Assembly: GCF_007859715.1 (NCBI RefSeq)
Contig: NZ_SJPG01000001.1
Span: 1,700,728-1,764,727, forward strand
Origin: Rubinisphaera italica
GTDB taxonomy: Bacteria > Planctomycetota > Planctomycetia > Planctomycetales > Planctomycetaceae
Direction of reading: 5' to 3'
Length of the DNA stretch: 64,000 nucleotides
Numbering within the stretch: the first letter of the stretch is position 1; the number at the start of each line of letters is the position of its first letter. Below are positions 1 to 9,951 of this stretch, one piece after another. The position numbers and the translations under genes were made by a program. The notes beneath the pieces were generated by a model. That model had not been told where the DNA came from and made no database searches. It was given only the letters and a program-made list of their open reading frames with translations.

Positions 1-3000
1 GGGCAGTGTAGGCCGCTTGGGGATTTTCAGCCTGTTGATAAACATCGGTTTGTTGCTTCAGGAATGCTTCTGCTAACTGTGCTTCCTGCTCGGTGGGCTG
101 GCGGCCGAATGCACGCTGATATGCATCCGTAATTGGGGCATCGGTACTCAGTTGCGCAGCGAATGCTTGGGCATAGTTTCGTCCCTGAGGACTGTTCATG
201 AACATCAACGCTTGTGGAGCGATCGTAGTCGTCGATCGTTGTCCGATGCTAACCAGGTGTTCTGGCCAATCGAACAACATCATCATTGGAATCAGCTTAC
301 TGCGTTTGATAAAGAAGTAGATGCTACGCCGTTTCATGTCAGCGTTTAACGTGCCGGGGCCATACATCGTTGGATCAAGCTGTCCGGCGACGACCAACAT
401 GGAATCTCGAATGGCTTCTGCTTCAAGGCGGCGAGGCGTTCGTCGCCAGAGCAGTTTGTTGTCTGGATCGATCTTGTTACGCTCGGGATGAAATGCTGAT
501 GACTGACGATAAACGCTGCTGAGCATGATCAGCTTATGCAGCCGCTTTAGCTTCCAGCCGTTTTCGATCAGGTCAGCGGCCAACCAGTCGAGAAGCTCAG
601 GGTGTGTTGGCCGTTCTCCCTGAAAACCGAAATCATTGGGAGTTGACACAATTCCCTGGCCGAAATGATGCTGCCAGATTCGATTCACGATGACTCGAGC
701 AGCAAGCTGCCCTGAAACGTTGTTTGGATCTGTTAACCATGTGGCCAGTTTTGCTCGGGTAAATTCCGTGGTCGCGTTTTCTGGCTTCGCCACCGCCCAT
801 CGTGAGTCATCTGCTCCGTCGGCATTCAGCACCTGCAGTAGTCCACTCGTAACGACTTCCTGCTTCTGATGGACGTCACCGCGAGACAGCAGGTGCGTTG
901 TTTCATAATAGTGCGGGTAGCCGCGACCGTTCGCGTGATGACTGAGTTTGGGAACGTTCTCGCTGTTGATCTGTACTTTCGTAAGTTTCACACCCGCGCC
1001 CTTGGCTTTGTGGTCGGCGAGCGATTTGTTGAGAGCTTTCCATGTTGATTGAGTTGACTTGAACCAGGCGAATGCGGCTTTGAGTTGTTCTGGATCTTGT
1101 GAACCATACTTCACGGCACGAACAGCAGCGAGTGTCGCCGCGTCCGGCCCAGTTCCACCAACAACGACGGGTGGTTCGGCTATGGTTGTAACGGAGAGTC
1201 GAAGTCGCCCGAGCACGTGTTTGGGGTTCGGATGGTCGAACTTCATTACGATCTTCAATTGTCCCGATTCCGATGGCAGCAAGGGCTGGGCAAATGTGAA
1301 AACTGCCGCGTTATCCTTACCGATGCCACCCGCGTCGACCGCCCATCCAGATGTCGTATTATCGTCGATGGAAGCCGCTACCGAGAGTTCACCAGTGTTT
1401 TGCTCATGTGTCGCCTGGGTGGCGGACAGCTTGATTTCGTTCGAGATCACGGTCTTCGTCTGAAGTTCCGACTTTTCCTCCGATTTCGGCTCTCCGATAT
1501 TAGTGACTTCATACGCAACGGTCAGATTGCTCAATACGAAGTTGCCGTTGCCAGCAAGTCCGGGACCTTTACGGGGAAGAGAATCATCAGTTAATGCCTC
1601 GATTCTCATCGCCGTGAGATTCCGTTGCGGAACTTTCGCATAGAATGTGATGGTGTTCTGGTTAGGTGTTTCCCCGGTTGCCAGGATGGAACTGTCCGGC
1701 TGAATCTCATAGTTGCCTTTGGATTCGATGTGACTGGGAGTAAGCACGATCCAGTCTTCTGTCGGGAGTTCGTCACCCAATTGGATCCAGGTATCGAACT
1801 CCGCCTGCAACGGACCGGCTTCGTAGTCATTGAGTGCCGTGATCAGTTCTTGCGTCTTTTCTGCAAAGACGCGACGTCTTGCTTCGTTCGCTTCGGGTTC
1901 TAGATCAAGCTCGACTTCACTGCGAATCGTCTTGGTAAACGTGGCTGCCAAACGATAGTAATCTCGAGAAGGAATGGGATCGAATTTGTGGTCGTGACAT
2001 CGAGCACACCCCACCGACAATCCCAGAAATGCAACACCGGTTGTTGCCGTCATGTCATCCAGTTCGTCATAGCGAGTCGATTCGAATTCTGCTTCGGTCA
2101 GCTGAGTAGGGAAGACGCCAGCGCCCAGAAATCCGGTTGCCATTTTTGCCAACGGATCATTTGGAGCAAATTCATCACCCGCCAGCTGCCACTTGACGAA
2201 CTGATCGTATGGCATGTCGTCATTGAATGCCTTGATCAAAAAGTCGCGGTAGTGATATGCGTTAGGGCGGTCATAATCCTGTTCATAACCGTAGGATTCC
2301 GCAAACCGAGCCACGTCCATCCAGTGTCGCGCCCAGCGTTCGCCGTATTGAGGTGACGCCAGCAATTCGTCTATCATATTTTCCCAGACGGCATCGTTCA
2401 GAGTTGCTTGATCGGATATACTCTTCGGCGGCAGACCAATCAGCCCATAGGATGCACGCCGGAATAATGTCCTCGCGTCGGCGTCCGGATTGGCAGTCAT
2501 ATTCTTGTCTTCCAAAGCCGAAAGAATGAACCGATCGATTTCCGTTCGGCACCATGCTTCATTATTGACCTTGGGCGGCTGCGGTTTTATTAATGGCTGA
2601 AACGACCAGAACTTACGGTCCTCATCGGTAACAACCATCGGGCCTTGTGGTTTTGAAGTCGTGTCCGTCAGTGGCGAATCATAGGGTGCTCCCAGATCGA
2701 TCCATTCGCCGATGCGTTTGATTACGTCGTCCTTAAGCTTAGGTTTTTTGAATGGCATCGCTGGTTCTTCTGTATGACGAATCAGCTCCATCAGATAACT
2801 CTCATCTGAGGATTCCCCAACGAAGCCACTATCCATCAGCGTTTCTCGCGTTGTCAGATCGAAGTTGCCCTTCGTGGATTTGCCCCCGTGGCAATCCAGG
2901 CAATGATGAATCAGATCAGTTCTGACGTGAGATTGGAAGAGCTTCAAACCTTCAGCGTTCGGTAATTGTGTTTCATCGCTGTACGCGACCGGCAAGTTCA

Positions 3001-3043
3001 AAACATAAAACAAACACAGCATCGCAAGAAACGATAGATCCAT
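1..3043 (-). CDS. PSCyt1-DUF1549-DUF1553 secreted cytochrome-like protein, C-terminus off the window
   Basis: The frame is open from the ATG at 3041-3043 to base 1, about 1,014 residues, so the C-terminus lies beyond the window. A signal peptide (MDLSFLAMLCLFYVLNLPVA) is followed by a haem-type CxxCH motif (CLDCHGGK, about residues 48-55) in a planctomycete cytochrome C domain. The DUF1549 domain follows and contains the second Cys motif CARCHDHKFDPI. The DUF1553 domain occupies the last 300 residues, with RVIVNRIWQHHFGQGIV and HPELLDWLA. These families are typical of Planctomycetes and the reaction is unknown. The gene is third in a minus-strand set, 107 bp after the DUF1501 gene. Its N-terminal motif is CHGGKSTKGNFDL rather than the CHGPD found in the other three paralogues here, so it belongs to a different subfamily. 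Confidence 0.9.
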   Translation of the reverse strand, partial: MDLSFLAMLCLFYVLNLPVAYSDETQLPNAEGLKLFQSHVRTDLIHHCLDCHGGKSTKGNFDLTTRETLMDSGFVGESSDESYLMELIRHTEEPAMPFKKPKLKDDVIKRIGEWIDLGAPYDSPLTDTTSKPQGPMVVTDEDRKFWSFQPLIKPQPPKVNNEAWCRTEIDRFILSALEDKNMTANPDADARTLFRRASYGLIGLPPKSISDQATLNDAVWENMIDELLASPQYGERWARHWMDVARFAESYGYEQDYDRPNAYHYRDFLIKAFNDDMPYDQFVKWQLAGDEFAPNDPLAKMATGFLGAGVFPTQLTEAEFESTRYDELDDMTATTGVAFLGLSVGCARCHDHKFDPIPSRDYYRLAATFTKTIRSEVELDLEPEANEARRRVFAEKTQELITALNDYEAGPLQAEFDTWIQLGDELPTEDWIVLTPSHIESKGNYEIQPDSSILATGETPNQNTITFYAKVPQRNLTAMRIEALTDDSLPRKGPGLAGNGNFVLSNLTVAYEVTNIGEPKSEEKSELQTKTVISNEIKLSATQATHEQNTGELSVAASIDDNTTSGWAVDAGGIGKDNAAVFTFAQPLLPSESGQLKIVMKFDHPNPKHVLGRLRLSVTTIAEPPVVVGGTGPDAATLAAVRAVKYGSQDPEQLKAAFAWFKSTQSTWKALNKSLADHKAKGAGVKLTKVQINSENVPKLSHHANGRGYPHYYETTHLLSRGDVHQKQEVVTSGLLQVLNADGADDSRWAVAKPENATTEFTRAKLATWLTDPNNVSGQLAARVIVNRIWQHHFGQGIVSTPNDFGFQGERPTHPELLDWLAADLIENGWKLKRLHKLIMLSSVYRQSSAFHPERNKIDPDNKLLWRRTPRRLEAEAIRDSMLVVAGQLDPTMYGPGTLNADMKRRSIYFFIKRSKLIPMMMLFDWPEHLVSIGQRSTTTIAPQALMFMNSPQGRNYAQAFAAQLSTDAPITDAYQRAFGRQPTEQEAQLAEAFLKQQTDVYQQAENPQAAYTA

Positions 3044-3150
3044 TCCGATGTTTGTTTGCCGGCAATTTTCAGAGTTGCGAAACACGCTTTATTCCCAACA
3101 TATGCAAGTACGAAATGTTGTCAAAGTCAATAAGACATAGACGACAAAAG

Positions 3151-4599
3151 TTAAGACAAGATCTCACGGACTACCTTGCCGTGAACATCCGTTAGACGGA
3201 AGTCACGCCCCTGAAAGCGGTATGTGAGATCCTCGTGATTGATTCCCAGGCATTGCAGCAACGTTGCGTGAAAGTCGTGAACGTGCACGGGATTTTCGGC
3301 GATATTGTAACAGTAGTCATCCGTCTGGCCGTAACTGATTCCTGGTTTGATTCCTCCACCGGCCATCCAGATTGAGAAACATCGAGGATGATGGTCTCGA
3401 CCGAATGTGTTGGGATTGCCTTGAGAATAAACAGTGCGGCCAAATTCACCTGCCCAAATGACAAGCGTTTCGTCAAGCATACCGCGTTGTTTTAAATCCT
3501 GAATCAGTCCAGCTGAGCCCTGGTCGGTTTCCTTCGCAAGCGTCGGCAGATATTTCTGCACGTTACTGTGATGATCCCAGCCGCGATGAAAAACCTGAAT
3601 GAAACGCACACCACGTTCTGCAAGTCGCCGTGCTAACAGACAATTGGCGGCATGCGAACCGGGCTGCTTTGCGTCCTCTCCGTATAGATCGAACGTGCTG
3701 GCAGGTTCGTCGGAAGTGTCTGCCAGTTCGGGCACGGATGTCTGCATGCGATAGGCCATTTCGTATTGAGCGATCCTGGACGAAATTTCCGGATCACCAA
3801 TGGCCTCTTCGTGCATGCGATTCAGTTTTTCAAGCCGGTCGAGCATCGTGCGGCGGTCAGAATTGGAACGGCCAGTGGGATCATTCAGATACAATACCGG
3901 ATCACCCTGGCTGCGAAACTTCACCCCTTGATATTTCGATGGAAGAAAACCGCTGCCCCACAGACGATCGTAAAGCGGTTGAGCCTGATGAAACGTGTTC
4001 TTGGTGAGCAACACCACAAATGAAGGCAGATCCTGAGTTTCGCTGCCAAGACCGTAGCTCAGCCACGCTCCTATGCTTGGCCGACCCGGTTGTTGGTTTC
4101 CGGATTGAAAGAACGTGATCGCCGGATCATGATTAATCGCTTCTGTGTGCATCGAACGAATCACACAGATGTCGTCGACAACATTCGACATGTGCGGTAA
4201 TAGCTCGCTGAGCCACGTTCCCGACTGTCCATGCTGTTGAAACTTCCAAGGCGATTTGACAACGGTGAAGTTCTTTTGTCCGGCTGTCATGCCGGTCAGT
4301 CGTTGCCCCTGCCGAATGCTGTCCGGCAATTCTGTGCGATCGAGTTTGTTAAGTGACGGTTTGTAGTCGAACAGATCAACCTGCGACGGCGCTCCCGATT
4401 GTAACAGATAAATCACCCGCTTTGCTTTCGGTGCGAACTGAGACAGCTGACTGACGACATCCGGTACCGGATTCGCATGGGCCGGCAAGGATTCATTCAT
4501 CAAAGACGCCAGCGCGGCGACACCAATACCGGTGCAACTGCGACCGAAGAAGTGTCGCCGAGTTTGTAGGAGTTGAGATTCCAGAATTGGGTTGTTCAC
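3151..4599 (-). CDS. DUF1501 family Tat-exported protein
   Basis: A 482-residue protein. Its N-terminus carries a twin-arginine-like signal (TRRHFFGRSCTGIGVAALASL), so folded export is likely. DUF1501 landmarks appear in order: [66 protein letters not shown] and the ending RFQGRDFRLTDVHG. The family is related in fold to alkaline phosphatase and sulfatase; no reaction is established. It lies 66 bp downstream of a DUF1549/DUF1553 gene and 107 bp upstream of another, the usual planctomycete arrangement, which suggests the products work together outside the cytoplasm. The start at 4599 places the RR motif about 14 residues in, as expected. Confidence 0.9.
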   Translation of the reverse strand: MNNPILESQLLQTRRHFFGRSCTGIGVAALASLMNESLPAHANPVPDVVSQLSQFAPKAKRVIYLLQSGAPSQVDLFDYKPSLNKLDRTELPDSIRQGQRLTGMTAGQKNFTVVKSPWKFQQHGQSGTWLSELLPHMSNVVDDICVIRSMHTEAINHDPAITFFQSGNQQPGRPSIGAWLSYGLGSETQDLPSFVVLLTKNTFHQAQPLYDRLWGSGFLPSKYQGVKFRSQGDPVLYLNDPTGRSNSDRRTMLDRLEKLNRMHEEAIGDPEISSRIAQYEMAYRMQTSVPELADTSDEPASTFDLYGEDAKQPGSHAANCLLARRLAERGVRFIQVFHRGWDHHSNVQKYLPTLAKETDQGSAGLIQDLKQRGMLDETLVIWAGEFGRTVYSQGNPNTFGRDHHPRCFSIWMAGGGIKPGISYGQTDDYCYNIAENPVHVHDFHATLLQCLGINHEDLTYRFQGRDFRLTDVHGKVVREILS

Positions 4600-4665
4600 G
4601 TGTTGTATTCCTGTTCTTTGCAGTTAGTTGGCGTCTGTCGAGGAATGAAAGGTGCCCATCAGCCG

Positions 4666-7600
4666 TTACTCTTTTGTAATCGCTTCGTCCAGATTCAAAT
4701 ACAATCTTGCAATCGTGGCGAACGCAGCCAACTGCGATTGATCCAGTGTGGAATCGAATTCCGATTCCCCCACCTGCAATATCTTTAATGCCGTCTGCGG
4801 TGAGGCGGCCATTTTACGTCGTTCAGACTCAAACGCTTCCATAATCGCCTCCATCTCAAGCTCCGTCGGTTTGCGTGCTGTGACCAGCCTGAATCCAAAC
4901 GTCAGCTTATCTTCCAGTCGCAATGCATCGTACTTCATCATTCTTTCACCAAGATGCCGGGCAGCCTCGACGAATTGCACACTATTTAATAGAACAAGCG
5001 CTTGTGATGGCGTATTCGTTCGCGAACGACGAATGGTGCAGAACTCACGTTCGGGGGCATCCAGAATCTTCAGCATCGGCGAAGGAACGGTTCGCTTCCA
5101 GAATGTGTAAACGCTGCGACGGTAGAGGTCGTCGCCACTGCCCTGCGGATATTCTTTGGAATAACCCGGACGATTATTCAGCTCCATCCAAAGCCCGGCA
5201 GGCTGATACGGATAGACGCTTTTTCCGCCCAGCTGATTCACCATCAATCCACTTGCCAACAGTGCTGCATCGCGAATTTCCTCACCATCAAGTCTCATGC
5301 GGGGGCCTCTTGCAAGCCATTGATTTTCTGGATCGGCCTGGTATGCGGTCGCTCCAACTCGCGATGTCTGTCGATACGTTGCCGACGTCATCATTAAACG
5401 TTGAATGTGTTTTACGTCCCAGCCGCTACGGATGAATTCGGTCGCCAGCCAATCCAGTAATTCCGGATGACTTGGCAGAGATCCCTGGACACCAAAGTCT
5501 TCTGAGGTTTTTACGAGTCCAATTCCGAACAGACGTTGCCAGTAACGATTCACTGCAACGCGGGCCGTCAGCGGATGCTCAGGGGCCACCAACCATTCGG
5601 CAAATCCCAACCGATTGGCAGCAGCACTCTTTGGCATCGATGGGAACACGGCGGGAATACCTGCCGAGACTTCGTCTGTCGGTTCGTTGTATTGACCTCG
5701 ATGTAGCACATGGGTTTTGCGAGGCTGAGGCATGTCCTGCATGATCATCGTTGCAGGGAACGCGCTGGCCAGTTGCTGTTCGATTTCCTTGACACGCTGT
5801 TTGAGATCACTTTGAGGATCGTGATGTGCAATGAAGTAGTCTCGCAGCTTAGCAATGTCGTCTGCAGAGCGAGCCAATTTGTCTGTGGCTGCGATAAGAC
5901 GAATTTCAGCTGGTATTCCCTTAAGACGGAGATCTCTTTCCTGATCGGTCGTGACGGATAGACGTGCCCGACCGATACCGTGAGTCGCGAATCCGGCTTC
6001 ATGCCGCAGGCGAAATCGCAACATGGTCCCTCCAGAAAATCCGAACGGCTTTTCTGCAACAAAGATCGCTGTTGCGGGTTCCTTCCGAGTCGGGCCGTCA
6101 ACCGCCCAGCCATCGTTGTTGGCAACTGTGCCGTTGATTGCCTTGGCAACTTCGTAGTTTATCTGTTCGTAGTCCGAGATAGCTCGTGCAATTTTCACAG
6201 TCTGAATCTTCGAATTATCAACTACCGAAACTGCTGTTAATTCAAACTCGCTGAGCACAAAGTTCGAATTGGAGTGTCGCCCGGGACCGTTGTTGGGGAG
6301 CGAATCATGAGTTAATGCTTCCAGACGAATTGCCGTGATATCAACGGCATCGGTCCGGGAGCTAATGTCATAGATGTCCTGCCGCGGATTCGCACCGCCC
6401 GCCAGAACGGAATGATCCTCAAGTGGCGTGAGCGTCGAACCGCCTGATGACTTTAGAGTTTCCGGGATGAGAACCTTCCAGCCGCCAACAGGTGACTTTG
6501 CGATTTGCTCCGTCCATGTATCGAGGTAGGAATCAAGATCGACAGGGGTATCCAGTTCAGCTTGCAATTCGAGAAGCTTTGATTCTAATTCTTGCTGTCG
6601 ATTACTTGCCAGCGGCGATGGAATTGTCTCGCTGGGAGTGAAGCCTCGCATGCCTCTTTCCGGCACCTGATTGAAGAACGAATACAGCTGATAGAACTCA
6701 TGCTGAGAAATCGGATCGTACTTGTGGTCATGACACCGAGCGCATCCGACGGTCAACCCCATCCAGACTCCACCGGTGGTAATCACTCGATCCATCACAT
6801 ATTCCGTGCGGTATTCTTCATCGATAATCCCGCCTTCAATGGTGATGCCATGATTCCGATTGAAGCCCGTTGCCAGGCGTTGTTGAGCTGTCGCATTTGG
6901 AAGCAGATCACCCGCCAGTTGCTCAATCGTGAATTGATCAAACGGCATGTTGCGATTGTAGGCGTCGATGACCCAATCGCGCCAGACCCATTGTTCACGT
7001 TCGGTGTCATACTGGTAACCGTTGGTGTCGGCATATCGAGCCAGATCCAGCCAGTGCCGAGCCATGTGTTCGCCGTATGCCGGCGACTGCAGATATCGAT
7101 CGAGCATTTGCTCATAGGCTTGATCTGATTGGTCTGCCAGGTATTCATCGACTTCGTCAATAGTTGGGGGCAAACCTGTCAGGTCGAACGCCACTCGTCG
7201 AATCAGCGTTTCTCGAGTCGCTTCGGAGGCTGGCTTCAATTGCCTATCGAGCAATCTCGCAAAGACAAAGTGATCAATTTCATTCCGCGGCCAATCACTG
7301 CCTCCAGTTGTTGGTACGACTGGTTCTGTGACTGGTTTAAACGCCCAGTGAGTCTGGTACTCTGCGCCGTTTTTGATCCACGTTTTCAATAATTCGATTT
7401 GCTTCTGATCAAGTGCCTTCGGACCATCAGCAGGCGGCATTCGTACATCTGGATCTGGCGAAGTGACACGACGAATGATTTCACTGGCGCTAAAATCGCC
7501 TGGCACAATCGCTTGCTCGCCAGAATCGCCTTCAGCTATGGCAGTATCGCGCTGATCTAATCGCAGGCCACCTTCACGTGTCGCCGAGTCCGGCCCGTGG

Positions 7601-7734
7601 CAAGTGAAACAGTGATTCGAGATGATCGGGAGAATGTCTTTTTGATAATCAACAACATTCTCAGCAAAGACGTTTGCGCTGATTAGCACTCCGTAGACGG
7701 CGATACAAATCAGTAGAAATCGCATGTCAAACAT
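4666..7734 (-). CDS. PSCyt1-DUF1549-DUF1553 secreted cytochrome-like protein
   Basis: A 1,022-residue protein with signal peptide (MRFLLICIAVYGVLISANVFA, starting at residue 4). The PSCyt1 domain has the haem motif CFTCHGPDSATREGGLRLD near residue 42 and a downstream Met-rich stretch (VRMPPADGPK). The DUF1549 domain follows (HWLDLARYADTNGYQYD, CARCHDHKYDPISQHEFY). A middle region of about 350 residues resembles a carbohydrate-binding-like beta domain. DUF1553 closes the protein (RVAVNRYWQRLFGIGLVKTSEDFG, HPELLDWLATEF, RRSRTNTPSQALVLLN). It is probably the first gene of the set running from 7734 towards 1. Function is unknown; a c-type haem and periplasmic or surface location are inferred from the signal and CxxCH motifs. 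Confidence 0.92.
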   Translation of the reverse strand: MFDMRFLLICIAVYGVLISANVFAENVVDYQKDILPIISNHCFTCHGPDSATREGGLRLDQRDTAIAEGDSGEQAIVPGDFSASEIIRRVTSPDPDVRMPPADGPKALDQKQIELLKTWIKNGAEYQTHWAFKPVTEPVVPTTGGSDWPRNEIDHFVFARLLDRQLKPASEATRETLIRRVAFDLTGLPPTIDEVDEYLADQSDQAYEQMLDRYLQSPAYGEHMARHWLDLARYADTNGYQYDTEREQWVWRDWVIDAYNRNMPFDQFTIEQLAGDLLPNATAQQRLATGFNRNHGITIEGGIIDEEYRTEYVMDRVITTGGVWMGLTVGCARCHDHKYDPISQHEFYQLYSFFNQVPERGMRGFTPSETIPSPLASNRQQELESKLLELQAELDTPVDLDSYLDTWTEQIAKSPVGGWKVLIPETLKSSGGSTLTPLEDHSVLAGGANPRQDIYDISSRTDAVDITAIRLEALTHDSLPNNGPGRHSNSNFVLSEFELTAVSVVDNSKIQTVKIARAISDYEQINYEVAKAINGTVANNDGWAVDGPTRKEPATAIFVAEKPFGFSGGTMLRFRLRHEAGFATHGIGRARLSVTTDQERDLRLKGIPAEIRLIAATDKLARSADDIAKLRDYFIAHHDPQSDLKQRVKEIEQQLASAFPATMIMQDMPQPRKTHVLHRGQYNEPTDEVSAGIPAVFPSMPKSAAANRLGFAEWLVAPEHPLTARVAVNRYWQRLFGIGLVKTSEDFGVQGSLPSHPELLDWLATEFIRSGWDVKHIQRLMMTSATYRQTSRVGATAYQADPENQWLARGPRMRLDGEEIRDAALLASGLMVNQLGGKSVYPYQPAGLWMELNNRPGYSKEYPQGSGDDLYRRSVYTFWKRTVPSPMLKILDAPEREFCTIRRSRTNTPSQALVLLNSVQFVEAARHLGERMMKYDALRLEDKLTFGFRLVTARKPTELEMEAIMEAFESERRKMAASPQTALKILQVGESEFDSTLDQSQLAAFATIARLYLNLDEAITKE

Positions 7735-7947
7735 TTTGAAAATATTCCTTTGGAAGGGCTGTTCTGCGTTCGGGGCATCAACTTCAGTCAGCGATGAAAT
7801 TTTGGTTCAAAGTTCACATGGTGTGTATGCAATTCCTCTTACTAAACCCCATTTTCCAAATGATGCGCGAAATCATTTCTTCAAAAAAGCACAGAGTCTA
7901 CAATGAAAAACACTATTGCTGTTGGTATAAATATCAGGAATGCCAGT

Positions 7948-8275
7948 TTAATAAATGACATCCGTCAAACTACCAATCGTCGAATCTGGCTTTGCTGTCA
8001 GCAAGACAATCGTTGCGACAAACGCCCCTGCACGCTTTGCAAAAGCATTCAACTGATTGGGCTCTTCTGAACTAGAAATCACAACCAGTAAATCTCCTGT
8101 GTTTATCGCAGTCGCATCGATCTCTACGTCAAAGCTGATGTCGTAGCTACCATGTCTTAACCGCATAGCCAAGATGTTTTCAACATGTTTCGACCACCCA
8201 ACATCCCCAGTAAATAATAATACGGTTCGCGTTGTCCAGCAACACAGTCAACTGATCCGCCTACAACGCGTTGGT
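7948..8275 (-). pseudogene. Decayed SIS-domain gene (6-phospho-3-hexuloisomerase-like)
   Basis: Two reading frames on the minus strand together resemble an SIS sugar-phosphate isomerase. The upstream piece reads DQLTVLLDNANRIIIYWG, followed by a frameshift. The downstream piece reads HVENILAMRLRHGSYDIS, then GDLLVVISSSEEPNQLNAFAKRAGA and LLTAKPDSTIGSLTDVIY. The order helix, MRL-H-G, GDLL-ISSS-E, PDSTIG-L-DV matches hexuloisomerase-type SIS proteins. There is no valid start, a frame change near 8210, a stop upstream, and a missing C-terminus. IS110-like remnant A begins 14 bp beyond its 5' side, which suggests the gene was broken during transposition. The SIS call is firmer than the exact substrate. 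Confidence 0.55.
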
Positions 8276-8288
8276 CGCGCCCAAGCCT

Positions 8289-8440
8289 TTGATATCGATG
8301 AAAGAGTTGCCTGGAATGGGAATTGTGATTTTCCTGTTACTGGGAAATCACACTCACTCTTTCTTAAAAAAGCAACACCATGCACTCTCTCGGTATCGAT
8401 CAACATGCACGACAATTGACCATTTCGTGCAACGTCTAAA
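8289..8440 (+). mobile_element. IS110-like element remnant A: 91-nt leader plus transposase start
   Basis: A 91-nt leader (8289-8379) is followed by an ATG at 8380 opening MHSLGIDQHARQLTIS, which resembles the N-terminus of IS110-family DEDD transposases (first acidic residue in GID-H). The frame ends within about 25 codons, so only the left end remains. The same leader, with identical length, occurs at 14835 and 20275. Within it GTGATTTTCC (8325-8334) and GGGAAATCAC (8342-8351) pair into a 10-bp stem (one G-U pair) with a 7-nt loop. All three copies lie on the plus strand. Confidence 0.6.
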
Positions 8441-8632
8441 AACAAATCGAGTTCTGTGTTGTCAGAGGTGCGAGGATCTGGTCGTGATCGAGAATTAAGA
8501 ATATGGAGTTTTATGAAGGAGCACGGATTTAGAAAGGGCAGGGTACTGAGGTTCAGTGCCGATTTCCTAGGCACTATAAATGATGAAATTACCAGTCACG
8601 ACTAAAATATTATACTCTAGTCATGCTGGGCA

Positions 8633-8676
8633 CTCGGACAGAAAAAATCAGAGTGTCATAAAAAACAGCAGTGCAG
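8633..8676 (+). repeat. Dispersed 44-bp repeat, copy 1
   Basis: The segment, which includes CGGACAGAAAAAATCAGAG, resembles 20737-20780 closely and 47562-47605 and 63903-63945 more loosely. A core AGAAAA-ATCAGA-TGTTATGAC-AACAGCAG is shared. It sits about 190 bp downstream of IS110-like remnant A, and copy 2 has the same relation to remnant C, so it may be part of the far end of the same element. It lies about 250 bp before the DUF1559 gene. Confidence 0.4.
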
Positions 8677-8931
8677 GCAGTTAAAGTTTGAAGCAACCAT
8701 TGGATTCCAGAATTATTTTTTAAGATTAAATGTTCTTCACTTCTTGTATATTTTATTTGATCTGATTAGTATGTATTCATACTTGGATTCTTTGAGTTGT
8801 TAACATAGCTACATTTATTCCGCGCAAATTCATGCGTGATTTTCTCATTTTTACCACTGCCTTAGTATCCCTTGGCCTTCTCTCATTTTTGAGCCCAGGT
8901 TACTCATTCTTTTCTTATTACGAGGTATTTT

Positions 8932-9846
8932 ATGTGCACAGTTTCTGTTCGTCGCGGATTTACCCTAATTGAACTGCTTGTGGTCATTGCAATCATTGCC
9001 ATACTGGTTGCTTTACTGCTTCCTGCAGTCCAGCAGGCCCGTGAAGCAGCCCGTCGAAGTGCCTGCAAAAATAATATGAAGCAAATTGGCCTGGCCCTGC
9101 ACAACTATCACGACACCCACAGTGTGTTTCCTCCAGGTTCGATCCATGGCCGCACACAGTTGAGTATGCATGTATTTATCCTTCCGTTTATCGAACAATC
9201 TGCTTTGTACGACACCTTCAACTTTGAAAGTGCTTCCGGCATAGGGGCAAGCAGCTCGACCGCTTCTAAGACAAAAGTGGACACTTACATGTGTCCGAGT
9301 GGAACGATTCTTGTCCAATCAGGAACAAGTGATTACACGATGCACTATTACGGTAACGGGGGGCCGAAAAACTTTGACGGTCAAACTCCAACTTACACTT
9401 GTTCTGGACACAGTAGTAACAATGAGTGCCTGACCACAACACTGGCTGCTCATGGTGGATATTCTCAACAGGGGCTTTTTTCCCGTAACAGCAAAGTGAA
9501 ATTCCGCGATGTTGTTGACGGAACCTCGAACACAATCGCTGTGATGGAGATTTCGCTTACTCGCACAGGCACTGGAACGGCAGCCTCACATTATCGTCTC
9601 TGGACTCGTGGATCTAACGGCACCGCTTCCGCATCCTTTAAAAACGTGCTGCATTCACCCAATTCGACTACCTACACCAGTGGTAACAATTTCAACGACG
9701 TATCCATGGGAAGTAACCACAAGGGGGGCTGTCAGGTGGTTCTGGCTGACGGATCCGTAAAGTTTGTCTCTGAAAATGTCGATATGAATTCGCTGCGAGC
9801 CACTGCCAGCCGCGATAGCGGAGAAGTAAACACGATCGAATTCTAA
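8932..9846 (+). CDS. DUF1559 pseudopilin-like protein with H-X9-DG motif
   Basis: A 304-residue protein. The N-terminus ([19 protein letters not shown]) is a type IV pilin/pseudopilin prepilin-peptidase site, with cleavage expected before F and methylation of the new N-terminus. The planctomycete continuation [29 protein letters not shown] follows. The DUF1559 body contains [14 protein letters not shown], and the C-terminus has the H-X9-DG signature ([12 protein letters not shown]). Such proteins are abundant in Planctomycetes and are thought to be exported by a type II/IV-like machine; their role is unresolved. The gene stands alone on the plus strand, ends in a strong terminator, and faces the minus-strand cluster that contains a second DUF1559 gene. 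Confidence 0.93.
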   Translation: MCTVSVRRGFTLIELLVVIAIIAILVALLLPAVQQAREAARRSACKNNMKQIGLALHNYHDTHSVFPPGSIHGRTQLSMHVFILPFIEQSALYDTFNFESASGIGASSSTASKTKVDTYMCPSGTILVQSGTSDYTMHYYGNGGPKNFDGQTPTYTCSGHSSNNECLTTTLAAHGGYSQQGLFSRNSKVKFRDVVDGTSNTIAVMEISLTRTGTGTAASHYRLWTRGSNGTASASFKNVLHSPNSTTYTSGNNFNDVSMGSNHKGGCQVVLADGSVKFVSENVDMNSLRATASRDSGEVNTIEF

Positions 9847-9876
9847 TTTCAGTTCATCGGCCTGACAAATTGACCA

Positions 9877-9911
9877 ACTTTGGGTTCAATACGAACCCAA
9901 AGTTTTTTTTT
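9877..9911 (+). terminator. Rho-independent terminator of the DUF1559 gene
   Basis: A perfect 11-bp stem, ACTTTGGGTTC (9877-9887) with GAACCCAAAGT (9893-9903), has a 5-nt loop and is followed by a run of T to 9911. It starts 31 bp after the stop of the 8932 gene. The minus-strand TPR gene ends at 9952, so it may also serve that gene weakly, because the stem begins with AAA on the opposite side. Confidence 0.9.
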
Positions 9912-9951
9912 CAGTGCTAATTGTCACGACATTCTGGATCACAGATCACAT

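Noticed and set aside
1059..1594. Plus-strand open frames within the left cytochrome-like gene
   Set aside because: They lie opposite a continuous DUF1549/DUF1553 reading frame with clear motifs, so they are shadows.
7724..7906. A 60-residue plus-strand frame next to the second cytochrome gene
   Set aside because: Its start overlaps the opposite gene's start and no motif or signal is present.
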